A stretch of 64,000 bases of DNA from NCBI GenBank assembly GCA_964017185.1, contig OZ024875.1:48563986-48627985 (forward strand), in the 5' to 3' direction. This document shows positions 11,250 to 25,600 of the stretch, in pieces. The position numbers and the translations under genes are program-made. Below the pieces are notes generated by a model. That model was given only the letters and a program-made list of their open reading frames with translations. It had not been told where the DNA came from and did no database searches. Source of the stretch: Rugalucina vietnamica (taxonomy: Eukaryota; Mollusca; Bivalvia; Lucinida; Lucinidae). Numbering within the stretch: the first letter of the stretch is position 1; each line of letters opens with the position of its first letter.

Positions 11250-12771
11250 ACCAGAGGACCAATGGTCCTGTAAACGCTCACCTGAAACCCGAGATATATA
11301 CCAATAAACTTGTTTGACTAGAATGATAATATACATGTATATAACCCCAGGGCCGGGTCAGAGCAACCCCTGGAGTCAATTTCTTTTTGAAAACATAAAA
11401 CTTTAGTCCATTTGCCAATTTACTGCAAGTTTTGCCCTTCAAATGACATTTTAACAATTTTCCCCATTCAAATGCATGGGCGACCTAAGTTGACCTTGCC
11501 GTAAAATAGGTCAAGGACACCCAAGGGTTACGATTTATATAAACTTTGTACAGCTCCATTGCCTGATGCTTCATGCCAAGTTTCAATATCATAGGCCTTC
11601 TGGTTCTGGAGTAAAATGTTTTTAAAGGTTTTTCCTATTTATAGCCATGGCAGCCATCTTGGTCATGTGACCTTGACCATTTATATATACTTTCATTCCC
11701 ACTTCCTAACAATACTCCTCATAAAGTTTGGCTTTGATTGGCCAACCAGTTTCAGAGAAGAAGATCTTTGAATATCACTGCAATATACATGTATATTGCC
11801 CCGGGGTGGGGGCAGACAGACTCCAAATTTTTTCAGAATCATCAAAATTAAGTCCATTTGCCCATTTCCTGCAAGGTTTTCCCTACGAATGACATTTTAA
11901 CACTTTTCCCCATTCAAATGCATGAGCGACCTATGTTGACCTTGCCGTATAATAGGTCAAGGTCATCCCAGGGTCATGATTTATACAAACTTTGTAGAGT
12001 TCCAGTCACTGATGCTTCACACCAAGTTTCAAAATCATTGGCCTTCTGGTTCTGGAGAAGAAGATTTTTAAAGGTTTTTTTCTATTTACAGCCATGGCAG
12101 CCATCTTGGTCATGTGACCTTGACCATTTATATAAACTTTCTTTCCCCCTTCCCAAGGATGCTCCATATGAAGTTTGGCTTTGATTGGCCAAGCGGTTTC
12201 AGGTGAGAAGATGCTTCATTATTATGGAAATATACATGTATATAGCCCCGGGGCAGGGGCAGACACCCCCCCCCCCCCAGGGGCTAAAATTTTCCATTAA
12301 CATTAATCTTCTGTCCATATGCCTATTCCCAGTTAGTTTTACCCATTAAATAGCATTTTACCATTTTTTTCCCATTCAAATGCATTGGCGACCTAAGTTG
12401 ACCTTGCCATAAAATAGGTCAAGGTAATTCTAGGGTCATGATTTATATAAACTATGATGGGCCCACATCCCCGATGCTACATACCAAGTTTCATGGAAAT
12501 CGGCCCACTGGTTCTGGAGAAGAAGATTTTTAAAGGTTTTTGCTATTTATAGCCATGGCGGCCATCTTGGTCATGTGACCTGGACCATTTATATAAACTT
12601 TCGTTCCCCCTTCCTAAGGATGCTCCACATGAAGTTTGGCTTTGATTGGCCAAGCGGTTTCAGAGGAGAAGATCTTTGAAATTGTGAACGACGGACGACG
12701 GACGGACGGACGACGGAGCATGGGTATACTATAAGCTCACCTGTGAGCCTTCGGCTCAGGTGAGCTAAAAA
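11250..12771 (+). repeat. Family C element, three tandem units
   Basis: It starts CCAGAGGACCAATGGTCCTG and ends CGGCTCAGGTGAGCTAAAAA. Three units of about 450-475 bp each contain TTGACCTTGCCG, AGGTCAAGGTCA, GGTTCTGGAGAAGAAGA and GGCCATCTTGGTCATGTGAC. A GACGGACGACGGACGG tract precedes the terminal hairpin. There is no convincing ORF. Confidence 0.85.
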
Positions 12772-12848
12772 TGTATCTCAGGATTTCAGTCAAATTGAAT
12801 GGCAGAGTACTGCATAAAGAAGAAGCCTCTAAAGCTGTTCTGCAACTT

Positions 12849-13149
12849 ATTACGAAAATTTGTCCATGCAATATATACTGAGAATTTTAAAGATGCAAAA
12901 AAAAAAATGATAATTTTCAGTAGAAATTTTTTGTTTTTCTTATTTTTGCTCAAAACATTGATTGTGGGTACACGTTAGAACCGCCTCGCCGAGGTTAGAA
13001 CCGCCTCGCAGAGGCGGTTCTAATGTGTACCCACAATCTATGTTTTGGAGCAAAAATAAGAGAAATAAGTATACCCTTGCATACCCCAGTTTTTCTACAT
13101 AAAAGTGCCATTTAAGGGGGTATTCATTGCATGGACATGTTTTCCTGAT
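12849..13149 (-). mobile_element. Family A MITE, copy 2
   Basis: Reverse orientation: it begins ATTACGAAAATTTGTCCATG and ends GGACATGTTTTCCTGAT. Its central palindrome carries a local duplication, with GAACCGCCTCGC present twice on one side. Confidence 0.85.
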
Positions 13150-13216
13150 GAAAGTACTTGCATCATAAATCATCTCTTCAGTTGGTGTTTGATTCTTGAT
13201 GATTTTAACTCATATA

Positions 13217-13434
13217 AGCCTGGTGTCCCTTTTATGGGACATAGGCAAACAGAATAGCCCCAGATGTGACGCCACAGAACGCGGCATCCCATCTGGGGCT
13301 ATTCTGTTTGCTTAGAGAAATTTCATCAAAAAATGGAATAAAAATTTACAAGCACACCTAAAGCCCCTAAAATGTAAGTAGACTCACCCAATTGATAATG
13401 ATGGGCGAATCCATTTGTCAAATATGGGTTAAAC
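13217..13434 (+). mobile_element. Family H repeat, copy 1
   Basis: It contains an inverted pair, AACAGAATAGCCCCAGATG and its complement, around ACGCCACAGAACGCGGC. The tail ends GATAATGATGGGCGAATCC. Diverged copies lie near 43.6 and 46.0 kb. Confidence 0.7.
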
Positions 13435-13670
13435 ATGAAAGTGAGGATATGAACTTGTATGTTGATAGTAATATCCTGACACTACAAGATCCGCCATCTA
13501 TAGTATTTGTGCATCAAATACCAAAACAAGAGCGTATATTATGTCAAACTACAGTCATTGATCAGGCTGAGCAGTGAAGCAGGCTGTCCTTCACCTCATG
13601 TGTCTGTATTTGGCATAAGCCATTGATTCTTGGTCTGGTTAAAAAATTGGAAAACTTAAGTCTGATAGGA

Positions 13671-16600
13671 TTAGTATCCTCTTTTCACATCCAGCACATA
13701 TTGTAAAGGTTTATTATCACAGTACAGTTGGTAATTCTTGGCAAATGATTCAGCAACCTGTAACAAGGAAATATAAGAAATCATTTTTCTGTATATTCTA
13801 TTCTGTACAACATTACAAAAACATGCCCATGCAATAAACAGATTTTTACACATGGCAAAAATGAACATTTTCAGCAGAAAAAAAATGATATTTTTCTTAT
13901 TTTTCCTCTAAAAATAGATTGTGGGTACTCGTTAGAACTGCCTTGGTAACCGCCTCACAGAGGTGGCTCTAACGTGTACCCACAATCTATGTTTTGAGCA
14001 AAAATAAGAATACCCCTGCATGCCCCAGTTTTGCTATATAAAAGTGGGGTATAAGCAGGTATATATAAAATGGACATGTTATCCTGATGAAAGTTAATAA
14101 ATTCCTTCTTTTTTGTAGTCAATAATTCTATATCTGCAATTCAAGATTCTAGCCATCTTCTAAAGTCTGACCTGATCAGTTTGTAGCACAGCTCTTAACT
14201 TAGCTTTAACTTCTGGTTAAACACACAAAACATAATCAATTCATAGAGGAGTTAAGCTTTACCATCAACTTCTTCAAAAGAATTGTTATTTCCATTAAAA
14301 ATGGTAAAAGTATGCAAAATTACACAATATGAAATATTTACTGACCTGTTTAGCAAGACTAACTCCAGAGATATGTGGTGTGAGATAAACTCCTGGTAGA
14401 GTCCACAGTGGACTGTCAGAGGGTAGAGGCTCTGTACAGAAAACATCTAGTATAGCACCACCTAACCAACCCTCGCTATGAAGTATACATGTATGATGAA
14501 GAGCAATAGGGGATACCCAAATGTTTCATCAGATGTAATGAACCAGAGGACCAATGATCCTGTAAACGCTCACCTGAGTCTGCTGCATATACCAATAAAC
14601 ATGTTTGAATATTATGGTATTTAACCCCATTGCAGGGGCAGATGAAGCCCTTGGGCGGTTTTCCTTTTTTCAGAATAATCAATATTCTGTCCATTTGCCA
14701 ATTTCTTGGCTCTTGCTGGCTTTTCCCTTCAAATGACATTTTAACAGTTTTTCCCATTCAAATGCATGGGCAACCCATGTTGACCTTGCCATAAACTTGG
14801 TCAAGGTCATCACAGGGTCATGATTTATATATACATTGTAGTACTTTAACCATGGATGCTTCACACCAAGTTTCATTGAAATCAATCTATTGGTTTCATA
14901 GAAGAAGATATTTGAAGGGTTTCTACCATATATGGGCATTGCGGCCATCTTGGTCATGTGACCTAGATTATTAATATACACATTGGTTCCCCCATCCTAT
15001 AGATGCTTCACATAAAATTTGGCTTCAATTGGCCAAGTGGTTTTAGAGGAGAAGATGTTTGAATATTATGGTAATATACATGTATGTTGCCCCGGGGTGT
15101 GGGCATATGAGCCCTTAGGTCCATTTTTTTCAGAATCATTATGGCTATTTCACAATAAGGGTTTCCAATATAATTGGCAATTACCTTGTCAAGTTCATGA
15201 ATACATCAGGTGTCCCTTTCACAACTTGACCTGAGGAGTTGGTAAATCAATTGAATTGGTCTAGAGATAATTCCCCAATAATATATTCCTAGTGTACAAG
15301 TTTACAATAGGAGGTGTGAAGAGATCATTGTCAAAGGGGAGAAAATTGCCAATATCAAAAATATTACACCATGTAATACTTTCCATGATAATAATATACA
15401 CCATGTATTGAACAGCAGCAATTTTGTCAATGTTAGCTCACCTGAGCAAATGCTTGTTAGCTCACCTGAGTTGAAGAGGCAAAACATGAGCTTATGAAAG
15501 ATGGATTATAAGAATACAAGTCATAATTCTTATGAATAATTTGCTCATAAAGCAAGACATCTGATTAGACAATGTTATGGCAAATTTACCATTTGAATAG
15601 CCAATATAATACCCAATGATACTGTCAACTTGATGAAATACATCAGGTTTCTTTTGCAAATAAGTAATAATCTCACTGATTATACACACAATGTAATGAA
15701 ACACAAAAATGTTCGATCATTGACAGCTCACAAGAGCAAAGTCTTGTTAGCTCACCGGAACTAAGCCTAATATCTTTGTCAAATCGCTTTGCCCATGTAA
15801 AAAGTATTGACGGTTACATTATGAAAACATGCCCATGCAATATAAAGAGATTTTTTTCAAGAAGCAAAAAGTGCAAGTTTCATTGATTTTTTTTATATAT
15901 ATTTTCGCTCAAAACATACATTGTGAGTACATGTTAGAACCGCCTCGCTGAGGCAGTGCTAACGAGTACCCACAATGTTTTTGGATAAAAAAATAAGAAA
16001 ATTATGTATACCCCTGCAAGGCTGTAACCCCAGTTTTTCTATATAAAAGTGGGGTTTAAGGGGTATACATTTCACGGACATCTTAACATGATGGTTTGTT
16101 TTTATTGTATGGAGGTTTAACGTCCCAGTCAACAATTTCTTGATGTATTCATATGAGAAAACCACGATGCTTATCTGCATCTTTTGTTTTTGCTACATGG
16201 ATAGAACAACGCCATTATTAACTAACCAAGAACAAGCTGACCTGTCCTGAAATTTGTAATTCAACATAGCTTATCATCATCTTTGTTTTCGCTTAATAGA
16301 TTACACAAGTCAAACACAACCAATGCAACTGAGAAAAACAAACACAGATGGAATCAATGTGAAACGTTAGGTAATAAATACCTGTCTGGGAACAACTTTC
16401 TACAGACAGGTATTTGAATGCTCTAGTCATAAATTGATTCCATCTGCGTTGGTTATTCTCAGTCACATTGGTTGTCTCTGGATAACCAGCGCGCAAGACC
16501 TCTTGTTAATAATTCTGAAATTTCATGCCTGTAGCTCTCCTGTTGTTGCACATTCAGGTTTGTTTTTGAATGGATGGTAAAACCTGAAGACAAGTTTTCT

Positions 16601-19600
16601 CAAGGTGTGACTCATAATACCTTGATTATGGGTCATTATCAGCTTTAACTCTACACAAGGAAAAAAGATTACACCATCAATTTGTAATGCAGCAATTTAG
16701 ATATGAATGAATTTGAGATCATGGTTAGGAATTTCTTTTCTAACTTCCTCAGGTGGCAATCATGTTGACAATTGAGCTGGTCAAGACTAAAGTGAAAGCG
16801 CAATAATATTTAGTCCTACTACCCATTTCCTGCAAGATTTTCACCTCAAATGACTTTTTAAAAGTTTTTCCCATTCCAATGCATTGGCGATCTATGTTGA
16901 CCTTGTCGTAAAATAGGTCAAGGTCACCACAGGGTCATGATTTATATATACATTGTAGTACTTCAGCCATTGGTGCTTTATGCCAAGTTTATTTGAAATT
17001 GGTCAACCAGATTCGGAGAAGTAGATTTTTGACGGGTTTTTACCATATACATGTATGGGCATGGCGGCCATCTTGGTCATGTGCACTAGATAATTTATAT
17101 ATACATTAATTCCCCCATTCCATAGATGCTTCACATAAAATTTGGCTTTGATTCGCCAAGTGGTTTCAGAGGAGAAGATGTTTGAATATTATGGAGACAT
17201 ACATGTATATTGCCATGGGGTGGGGGCAGATGAGCCCCTGGGGTCCATTTTTTTCAGAATCATTAATATTCAGACCTACTGCCCATTTCCTGCAAGACTT
17301 TCACTTTAAATGACATTTAAAAGTTTTCCCCATTCAAATGCATTGGCGACCTATGTTGACCTTGGCGTAAAATAGGTCAAGGTCATCCTAAGGTCATTAT
17401 TTATATACACATTGTGGACCTTGAGTCACTTATGCTACATGCCAAGTTTCAAGATCCTAGGCTTTTGGGTTCTGGAGAAGAAGATTTTTAAAGGTCTTTA
17501 CCATATATGGGCATGGCGGCCATCTTGGTCATGTGACCTGTATTATTTATATACACATTGGTTCCCCCTTCCTATAGATACTTCATATAAAATTTGGCTT
17601 TGATTGGCCAAGCGGTTGCAGAGGAGATGATGTTTGAATATTATGGAGATATACATGTTTATTGCCCTGGGGTGGGGGCATATGAGCCCCTGGGGTCCAA
17701 TTTGTTTCAGAATCATAAATATTCAGCCCTACTGCCCATTTCCTGCAAGACTTTCACTTTAAATGACATTTTAAAAGTTTTCCCCATTCAAATGCATTGG
17801 CGACCTATGTTGACCTTGCCGTAAAATAGGTCAAGGTCATCCTAAGGTCATTATTTATATATACATTGTGAGCCTTGAGTCACTTATGCTACATGCCAAG
17901 TTTCAAGATCCTAGGCCTTTGGGTTCTGGAGAAGAAGATTTTTAAAGGTTTTTACCATATATGGGCATGGCGGCCATCTTGGTCATGTGACCAGGATTAT
18001 TTATATACACATTGGTTCCCCCTTCCTATAGATGCTTCATATAAAATTTGGCTTTGATTGGCCAAGTGGTTTCAGAGGAGAAGATCTTTGAAATTGTGGA
18101 CGGACGACGGACGGACGACGGACGGACGCCGGATCATGGCCATCCTATAAGCTCACCTTGTGAGCCTAAGGTGAGCTAAAAATACATGTATTTTTATTTC
18201 CTTAGTGGTGATGAAGCAACCTAATGTATTTAGGAAAGGAAAAGAAAATGCAAAAACTATTAAAGCTGTTTGTGACCATGCATTGTGTCAATATATCAAA
18301 CCTAGACAAAAGGTGTAGACTGATCAATATCCAAGCTGTATCAAGACTACATGCCAGGGCTTTTTCTATGTACAAAACTGGGTCTGGTTGCTGGTACCAA
18401 ATTGTTCCCAGTTGGCTGAAAAAATTCCAATTAACCTAAAACTTAACATCCCAATTTAAAAGGTAAACTTTCCCAATTTGGCTAAAAATCATGTTATTTT
18501 TTTTTCCCAAATTTAAAGAATCTATGTACCTTTTTCCCAATTTGGTCCCAATTCCCAGTACCAAAAATTTCCCAAAAAGGTGAGAAAATGCCCTGACACA
18601 TGTTTGAAGCCTGCCTCTATATAAGGAAAATGTTCATTTATCCATTACCGGTATCTTTACAACTATGTTTTGGTTTGGTTATGACATCATCATGCTTCTA
18701 GGTCCCAAGGTTATAAAACTTTTTCATGCTCAACTCAGCTGAGCATGAATTTTCAATAGCTCATAATTTAAATACAAAATAGCCTAAATCAGTTAAAATA
18801 TTGTGGCATAAAACCCATAACACAGTAATTGATCCTGCTGATTAATGTTAAAATGCCAACAATTGTTGGCATTTAAACATTTATCAGCAGGATCAATTTT
18901 AGTCACAGCTGAGCTGAGGATGAAAAAAGTTTAATAACCTCGGGCTCTGAGCTGATATGTTTTGTCTATCAAACACAAAGTACAATGTAATGTAATTGAG
19001 CTGACTCACTTTATAGCATTGACTAAACTATCTTCTGATATGACATCTCCTCTTCCTATGTTGATGAGAACACTTTGCTGAAATTAATTTATGTCTAACA
19101 TTATGTTCCAAATTTTAGCCTCCTGAAAATTTAGAAAAAGAACAATCTGCATGTGCGAAAACAAAGGTGCAGATCAGCTTAACAGCGCCTTTATTTTTGC
19201 TACACAGATGGTACAATTCCTCTTCTTGTTAAATCTGAAACTTCAAGCTTCTAGCCTGCTCCTGTGACTGTACAGGCCAGTCTGTGTCAGACCTGGTAAG
19301 AAACCCAATTTGTTGGTTTTCCCATACAATGGCTCACAATTTTGTCGAACAGGTTCCAGTTACCAGTATTGTCATAACTTTCTGATTTTTTTTTTTTAAT
19401 TAAAATTTTTTACACTATTTTTTTTGCTCTCAAAGATTATTTGTATTTAAATACAACTACTACTAAATCAATCATGTAATTATTTCATTTCATTGTTTCT
19501 CTCATTCTTATCTTTCAACCATCTCATCTCACAGTTTACGAGGTGAAATCTTATGAAATAAAGCTTGTCTTATTCGATATCACAACTCCCGATAATATAT

Positions 19601-22600
19601 ATCAGTGCAATAATCCTATGATATTTCATAGACATGTTTTTGTAGTGAATATTTATTATACACACTTACTTTATCTTTACAGTGTGACAAAACATCCCCA
19701 GATAGTAGATTCTTAGTTTCTGGTGTACTGGGGAGAATATTACACACATAATCACAGCACTGCAATACTACTGGGAGATCAGATAAAGGTCTGCAAAGAA
19801 AATAAATGTGAAAACACTTTCGCTATAAACAAAACAGTATTTAGTAGACTGAAAATGAGATTTTATAGAAAACCATTAGGCACCGAGTTATAGATAAAAA
19901 ACAGTCATAAGATAGCACCAATTTGCAACTTTTTCAAACACATTTTTTCATTATGATAAGTAAAAGAAATCAAAAACTGCTACCTGTATTCACTTACAGC
20001 AGGACACCTGTGTTCCTCTGATGGGACAGACCTTGTTATACCCAAAACTTTCATACCCATACTCTCACATTTACTGGCAACTAGAATAGAACATTGATGA
20101 AACATGAACCCTGGCACACACACATATGTAGCAAAGAACAAAAGAAATCAATTTTGAATTTTACCAAATCTCAATACACCCATGTACTTGTGTTAAATCT
20201 GCAAAAAGCATCACTATGACAAGTCTTTGTAATGTATACCCACTTATACCCCACTTTTATGTACCGGTAGTAAAAGTGGGGTGTACAGGGGTATATCTAT
20301 TTTTCTTATTTTAGATCAAAAACAGAGATTGTGGGTACTTGTTAGAACTGCCTCAGCGAGGCAGTTCTAACGTGTATCCACAATCTAAGTTTTAAGCAAA
20401 CATATTAATAATATCTAAAAAAAAAATTATAAATGAATATTTCATTTTTTTTTTCAAAGTCTGTATATAACATAGGCTCGTTTTCGTAATGGTGTATGAC
20501 AGACCGGTCTTGGCAGGCTGTGCAGCTCTTGCCATAACTGAGAATACTGCTCATAGTCTACATGTTGGATTTGAATCTTTGGAAAGCATGACTACATGAA
20601 AGAAACATTAACCACATTTTGGGTCTGCATGTTCCCCTATTTTCAATCAATCAAGTGAAACCTAGTACAAAATTTGAATTAATTGTACCTACCATCTTTT
20701 CCAATATCGCCAAGTCCCAGAATTCCAATGGTGAGATCACTCAGACTTCTGTACTCTCTGTAGTCTGTACTGGTGTGAAAATTATAGAACATTAAGACAA
20801 AACTATTGAATACATCTGTGATTTAGATACGTTAAGTTTTCAATTTTGAGAAATGATGCCAAGCATACATGTGATATCTCCCTATTTCGGAGGGATCTCC
20901 CTATTTTTGAGAAAATCTCCCTATTTGGAATTTTAGAATTTCCCTATATACCTTATAGATCTCCCTATTTGGAATTCCAGATCTCCCTACCAACCAGAGG
21001 ACCAATGGTCCTGTAAACGCTCACCTGAGATCTGCTGCATATACCAATAAACATGTTTGAATATCATGGTATTTAACTCCAGTGCAGAGGCAGATGAAGC
21101 CCTTGCGCCATTTTCTTTTTTCAGAATCTTCAATATTCTGTCCATTTGCCAATTTCCTGCTGGCTTTTCCCTTTAAATGACATTTTAACAGTTTTCCCAA
21201 TTCAAATGCATAGGCAACCCACGTTGACCTTGCCATAAACTTTGTGAAGGTCATCACAGGGTCATGATTTATATATACATTGGAGTACTTTAGCCATCGA
21301 TGCTTCACGCCAAGTTTCCTTGAAATCAGTCTATTGGTTTCAGAGAAGATTTTTGATGGGTTTTTACCATATATGGGCATGGTGGCCATCTTTGTCATGT
21401 GACCTAGATTATTTATATACACATTGATTCCCCCATTCTATAGATGCTTCACATAAAATTTGGCTTTGATTGGCCAAGCGGTTTCAGAGGAGAAGACGTT
21501 TGAATATTATGGAAATATACGTGTATATTGCCGCGGGGTGGGGGCACATGAGGCCCTGGGGTCCATTTTTTTTCAGAACCATTAATATTCAGTCCTACTT
21601 CCCATTTCCTGCAAGACTTTCACTTTAAATTACATTTTAAAAGTTTTCCCCATTCAAATGCATTGGCGACCTATGTTGACCTTGCCGTAAAATAGGTCAA
21701 GGTCATCACAGGGTCATGATTTATATACACATTGTAGTGCTTGAGCCATCGATGCTTCACGCCAAGTTTTGTTGAAATCGGTCAACCGGTTCTGGAGAAG
21801 AAGATTTTTGAAGGGTTTTTACCATATATGGGCATGGCGGCCATCTTGGTCATGTGACCTGAATTTTTTATATACATATTTGTTACCCCTTCCTACTGAT
21901 GCTTCACATAAAATTTGGCTTTGATTGGCCAAGTGGTTTCAGAGGAGAAGACGTTTGAATATTATGGAGATATACATGTATATTTTGCCGCGGGGTGGGG
22001 GCACATGAGCCCCTGGGGTCCAATTTTTTTCAGAATCATTAATATTCAGTCCTACTGCCCATTTCCTGCAAGACTTACACTTCAAATGACATTTTAAAAG
22101 TTTTCCCCATTCAAATGCATTGGCGACCTATGTTGACCTTGTCGTAAAATAGGTCAAGGTCATCACAGGATCATGATTTATATAAACATTGTAGTGCTTG
22201 AGCCATTAATGCTTCATGCCAAGTTTCGTTGAAATCTGTCTACCGGTTCTGGAAAAGAAGATTTTTGAAGGGTTTTTACCATATATGGGCATGGCGGCCA
22301 TCTTGGTCATGTGACCTGTATTTCTTATATACACATTGGTTCCCCCTTCCTATTAATACTTCATATAAAATTTGGCTTTGATTGGCCAAGCGGTTTCAGA
22401 GGAGAAGATCTTTGAAATTGTGGACGGACGGACGACGGACGACGGACGGACGCCGGATCATGGCCATCCTATAAGCTCACCTTGTGAGCCTAACGGCTCA
22501 GGTGAGCTAAAAATCATAAAGTTCCTTTTTGGACAGGGAAATTTCCCTATTTGGCTTTCCAGATGTATCACATGTATGATGCCATGAGAATTCAAAAGTT

Positions 22601-25600
22601 TATCTCTTAAAAAAAACTTTTACAAGCTTAAGAATGCACACAAAGCAAACCCTCTTGCAAATTCAGGAACTTGTGAATAATATTGAAATTTAGAATTCAT
22701 AAAATAAAAAAACACAGCCAGAAGAAGATTACCAGTAGTTAATGCACATCACTTTAACCACTAATAAAATGTTCTTTTTGTAACAGACGAAGGGGAAGTC
22801 ATGTCATAGAAATCTTTTCATGACCAAACCATCATGAAAGAAATGTGTGGCGTGCCAATCACATTACATGTACAAATAAGACACACTATCCATCAAGCTA
22901 TCATACTCAGTCTCATGTATATGGTTGAGAGCTCCAATTAAGTGTGCATATTTTATGTCATTCATAAAAGATATAAGCCACCTCGTGAGAAAACCAACAA
23001 TTTGGTTTCCGAACAGGTCCGACACAAACCGATTTGTACAAGCACAGAAAAGAGCTAGAAGCTTGAAACTTCGGATTTAAGTAGAAGAGGAATTGTACTA
23101 TCCGAGTAGCAAAAACAAAAGGCGCTGATCAGCTTTGCAGTTACTGCGAAGCTGATCTGTGCTTTACTGCGAAGCTGATCTGCGCTTTTGTTTTCGCCTA
23201 TGCAGATTGTCGGATGTGGTGGCTCATACGTTAAGAAGTCTTTCAAATTGACAAAAATCCACACATTATCTAGAGACAAGTTAGACAACAATGTTTATGT
23301 GACTTAGAACCACAAACACAGATGAAATGGATAAAGCAAATACATATACCTGTCTGGGAACAAACTGTGTCAGACCATTTTTGATCCATGACAAGTTGTT
23401 AACTTCCCATAAGGTATTTACTCCCTAATACTGCTTGATAATTCCATCTGTATTGGTTGTGCTCAGTCCTGTTAGCTGTCTCTGGATAACTAGTGTAAAC
23501 CATGTGCACACAAGAGATGTTCAATATTTTGTGTACCTATTCCAGTGTCTATTCTGTTGGTCTTGCCACATGCCAATCAAACCTCTCTCCTTCACCAATA
23601 TATACATCAACACATACTCTGCCATCAGAGGCCCAAATGTTCCGCCCATTCTCGTTATCTGACAGGCTGGAGGCTGATTTGTGAAAAATATACAGATTTA
23701 AATACAAATTTGAATCATCAAGTTAATTTAGTATATTGATTTTCATGTTTTATGTCCCACTCAAGAGCTAAGATCACATGGAGACAAGATTTTGATTTAA
23801 AGTCTCATCTAAAAGACTGGGAAAACTGGGATCAAGCTCACTACCCCTAGTGGCCTAACCACTAAGTTAATATGAGTTTAAATTTTTCATTCATAATTGA
23901 GCAATTAGCATCTTTCTTTATTCATTTGACTAAATCAATATCACTTTTTGTGAAGGAACTAACTTCAGGGGCACTTCTGTTGGTTCTTTGTAGGATTCAT
24001 AATAAGTGCAAAACATAGTCTCTGCTGAGTTGAGCAAGAAAAAAGTTTTATAACCTCAGAGCCAAGTCAAAAATCCTTGAAAACTGGTCACAAACCTTGT
24101 CTGGATCAATGCCTTTAATGAAGCCATCAACACCTGAAAGTTAAAATATGATGAATAAAAGAAGGTGGGCTTATACACACTAGACTGTCAAAGGGTGAGC
24201 TAAAAATGTTCATTACACTTTATAAGTAACCCATTCAAGGAATTTAGTTCCCCAATATTTGAATGATGGTTAGGAGCAAAAATAATTCTCAGTTGAGTTA
24301 GTTTTTATGACATATGGCACATTTTTACCTGCCCATGTACAAGCAGCCCACTTCAGTTTCTTAGCAGAATAAGCCACGTCTCTGATAACAGAACCATCAG
24401 CAAGGATAACTTCTGCATTCTCTTCAATGTTTTTCTGATCTTCTGGAGCCAGCTCTGCAAAAATAACATATGGTCGTTCATCAGAATGTTATCATCATCA
24501 AATCTTTTTTAATATCCTTTTTCTGTTATCAAGGGTTGGACCCCGGGTTGGACTTACCTGAAAAGTATTTGCATAGGAAACTCCTTAGGTGTGTTCATTT
24601 ACCAGGAGCGAAATGGGTCTTGAATTACCAGAATGGACTACAGAAATGGACTAAGATGTATTTAATATGTTTTAAATGCACAGAATAGTATAAAGATCTA
24701 TCATATGATACCACTGTTATTAGCAGATAATGTCTTGCAATAAATAAATAAGGTCCTCTTAGTGTAATGGTTAGAGTATCCCTTTTGGGACTGGGAGGTC
24801 ATGGCTTCGATCCCCGGCTGCGTCATACCAAACAAACTGAAAGACGTTACAAATGGTAGCAGTGGCTACCTTGCTTGGCGATCAGGTTTATAAGGCAAGC
24901 ATTGGCTTCTCTTGTCCCAAAAATATAGCATCACTATTAAACATAACATGTGAGAAAGTCTGAATAATGACAAAAAAAAGTCTGATAATAATGATCAATG
25001 TCTGTATTCGCTGGAGGACTGTATGGAAGATTGGCAGTTGCGCTATTTGTGTTATCCTCCTAAAATATAGAGATTATTATTAAGATATGGCCACACCTGT
25101 ATTACTTTAGCAGCAATTTGCCATGTCATGTGAGGATGTAATCAGAATTAGATCAGAAAGTCAAACAGAAAAGTTTACTGGTGAAACGTCAAATTGACAA
25201 TATCATCAATGAATAATTTCAGTGAAAATATAACCATTTTACAGCAACAGAATTCTCAAATTCCATATGATAAAACATTACAAATCTTACACTTTTGATC
25301 ATTTCAAAAGGCAAGCTGGATTTTCAGTTTAACTGTTGTCAGTCAGTAAGCATTGCAAATTTCACAATAATTATTGGAGCGGACTGGCGCAGGGGTAAAG
25401 TGTCGTACTCCTGTCCCAGAGGTCCTGAGTTCGATCCTCAGCTGGAGTGCCGTTCGTTGTGGACTTGAGCAAGTCACAATTTCACAGCTCCTGAGGTAAT
25501 GGTCAGAAATTGATCGACTCAGTAAACAGTAAGAAAAAAATATATATTATTGAACAACCCTCGTATATGTAATTTTCACAGTTTGAGAAATTGCATACTA

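Noticed and set aside
9340-12771. CRISPR-like or satellite array
   Set aside because: The regular spacing comes from 450-475 bp family C units in an animal genome, not short repeats with unique spacers.
21021-21422. 133-residue minus-strand ORF
   Set aside because: It lies wholly in a family C repeat; the copy at 14.5-15.0 kb gives a similar but frame-broken peptide.
25020-25070. Possible extra dehydrogenase exon on the minus strand (after TATATTTTAG)
   Set aside because: Exons 1 and 2 already join in phase to give a normal N-terminus, and the translation here shows no family similarity.
25376-25450. tRNA-like sequences here and near 3.2, 24.8, 28.7, 35.2 and 52.5 kb as functional tRNA genes
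   Set aside because: A and B boxes are present but acceptor stems do not close well, and shared non-tRNA tails follow; they fit SINEs.
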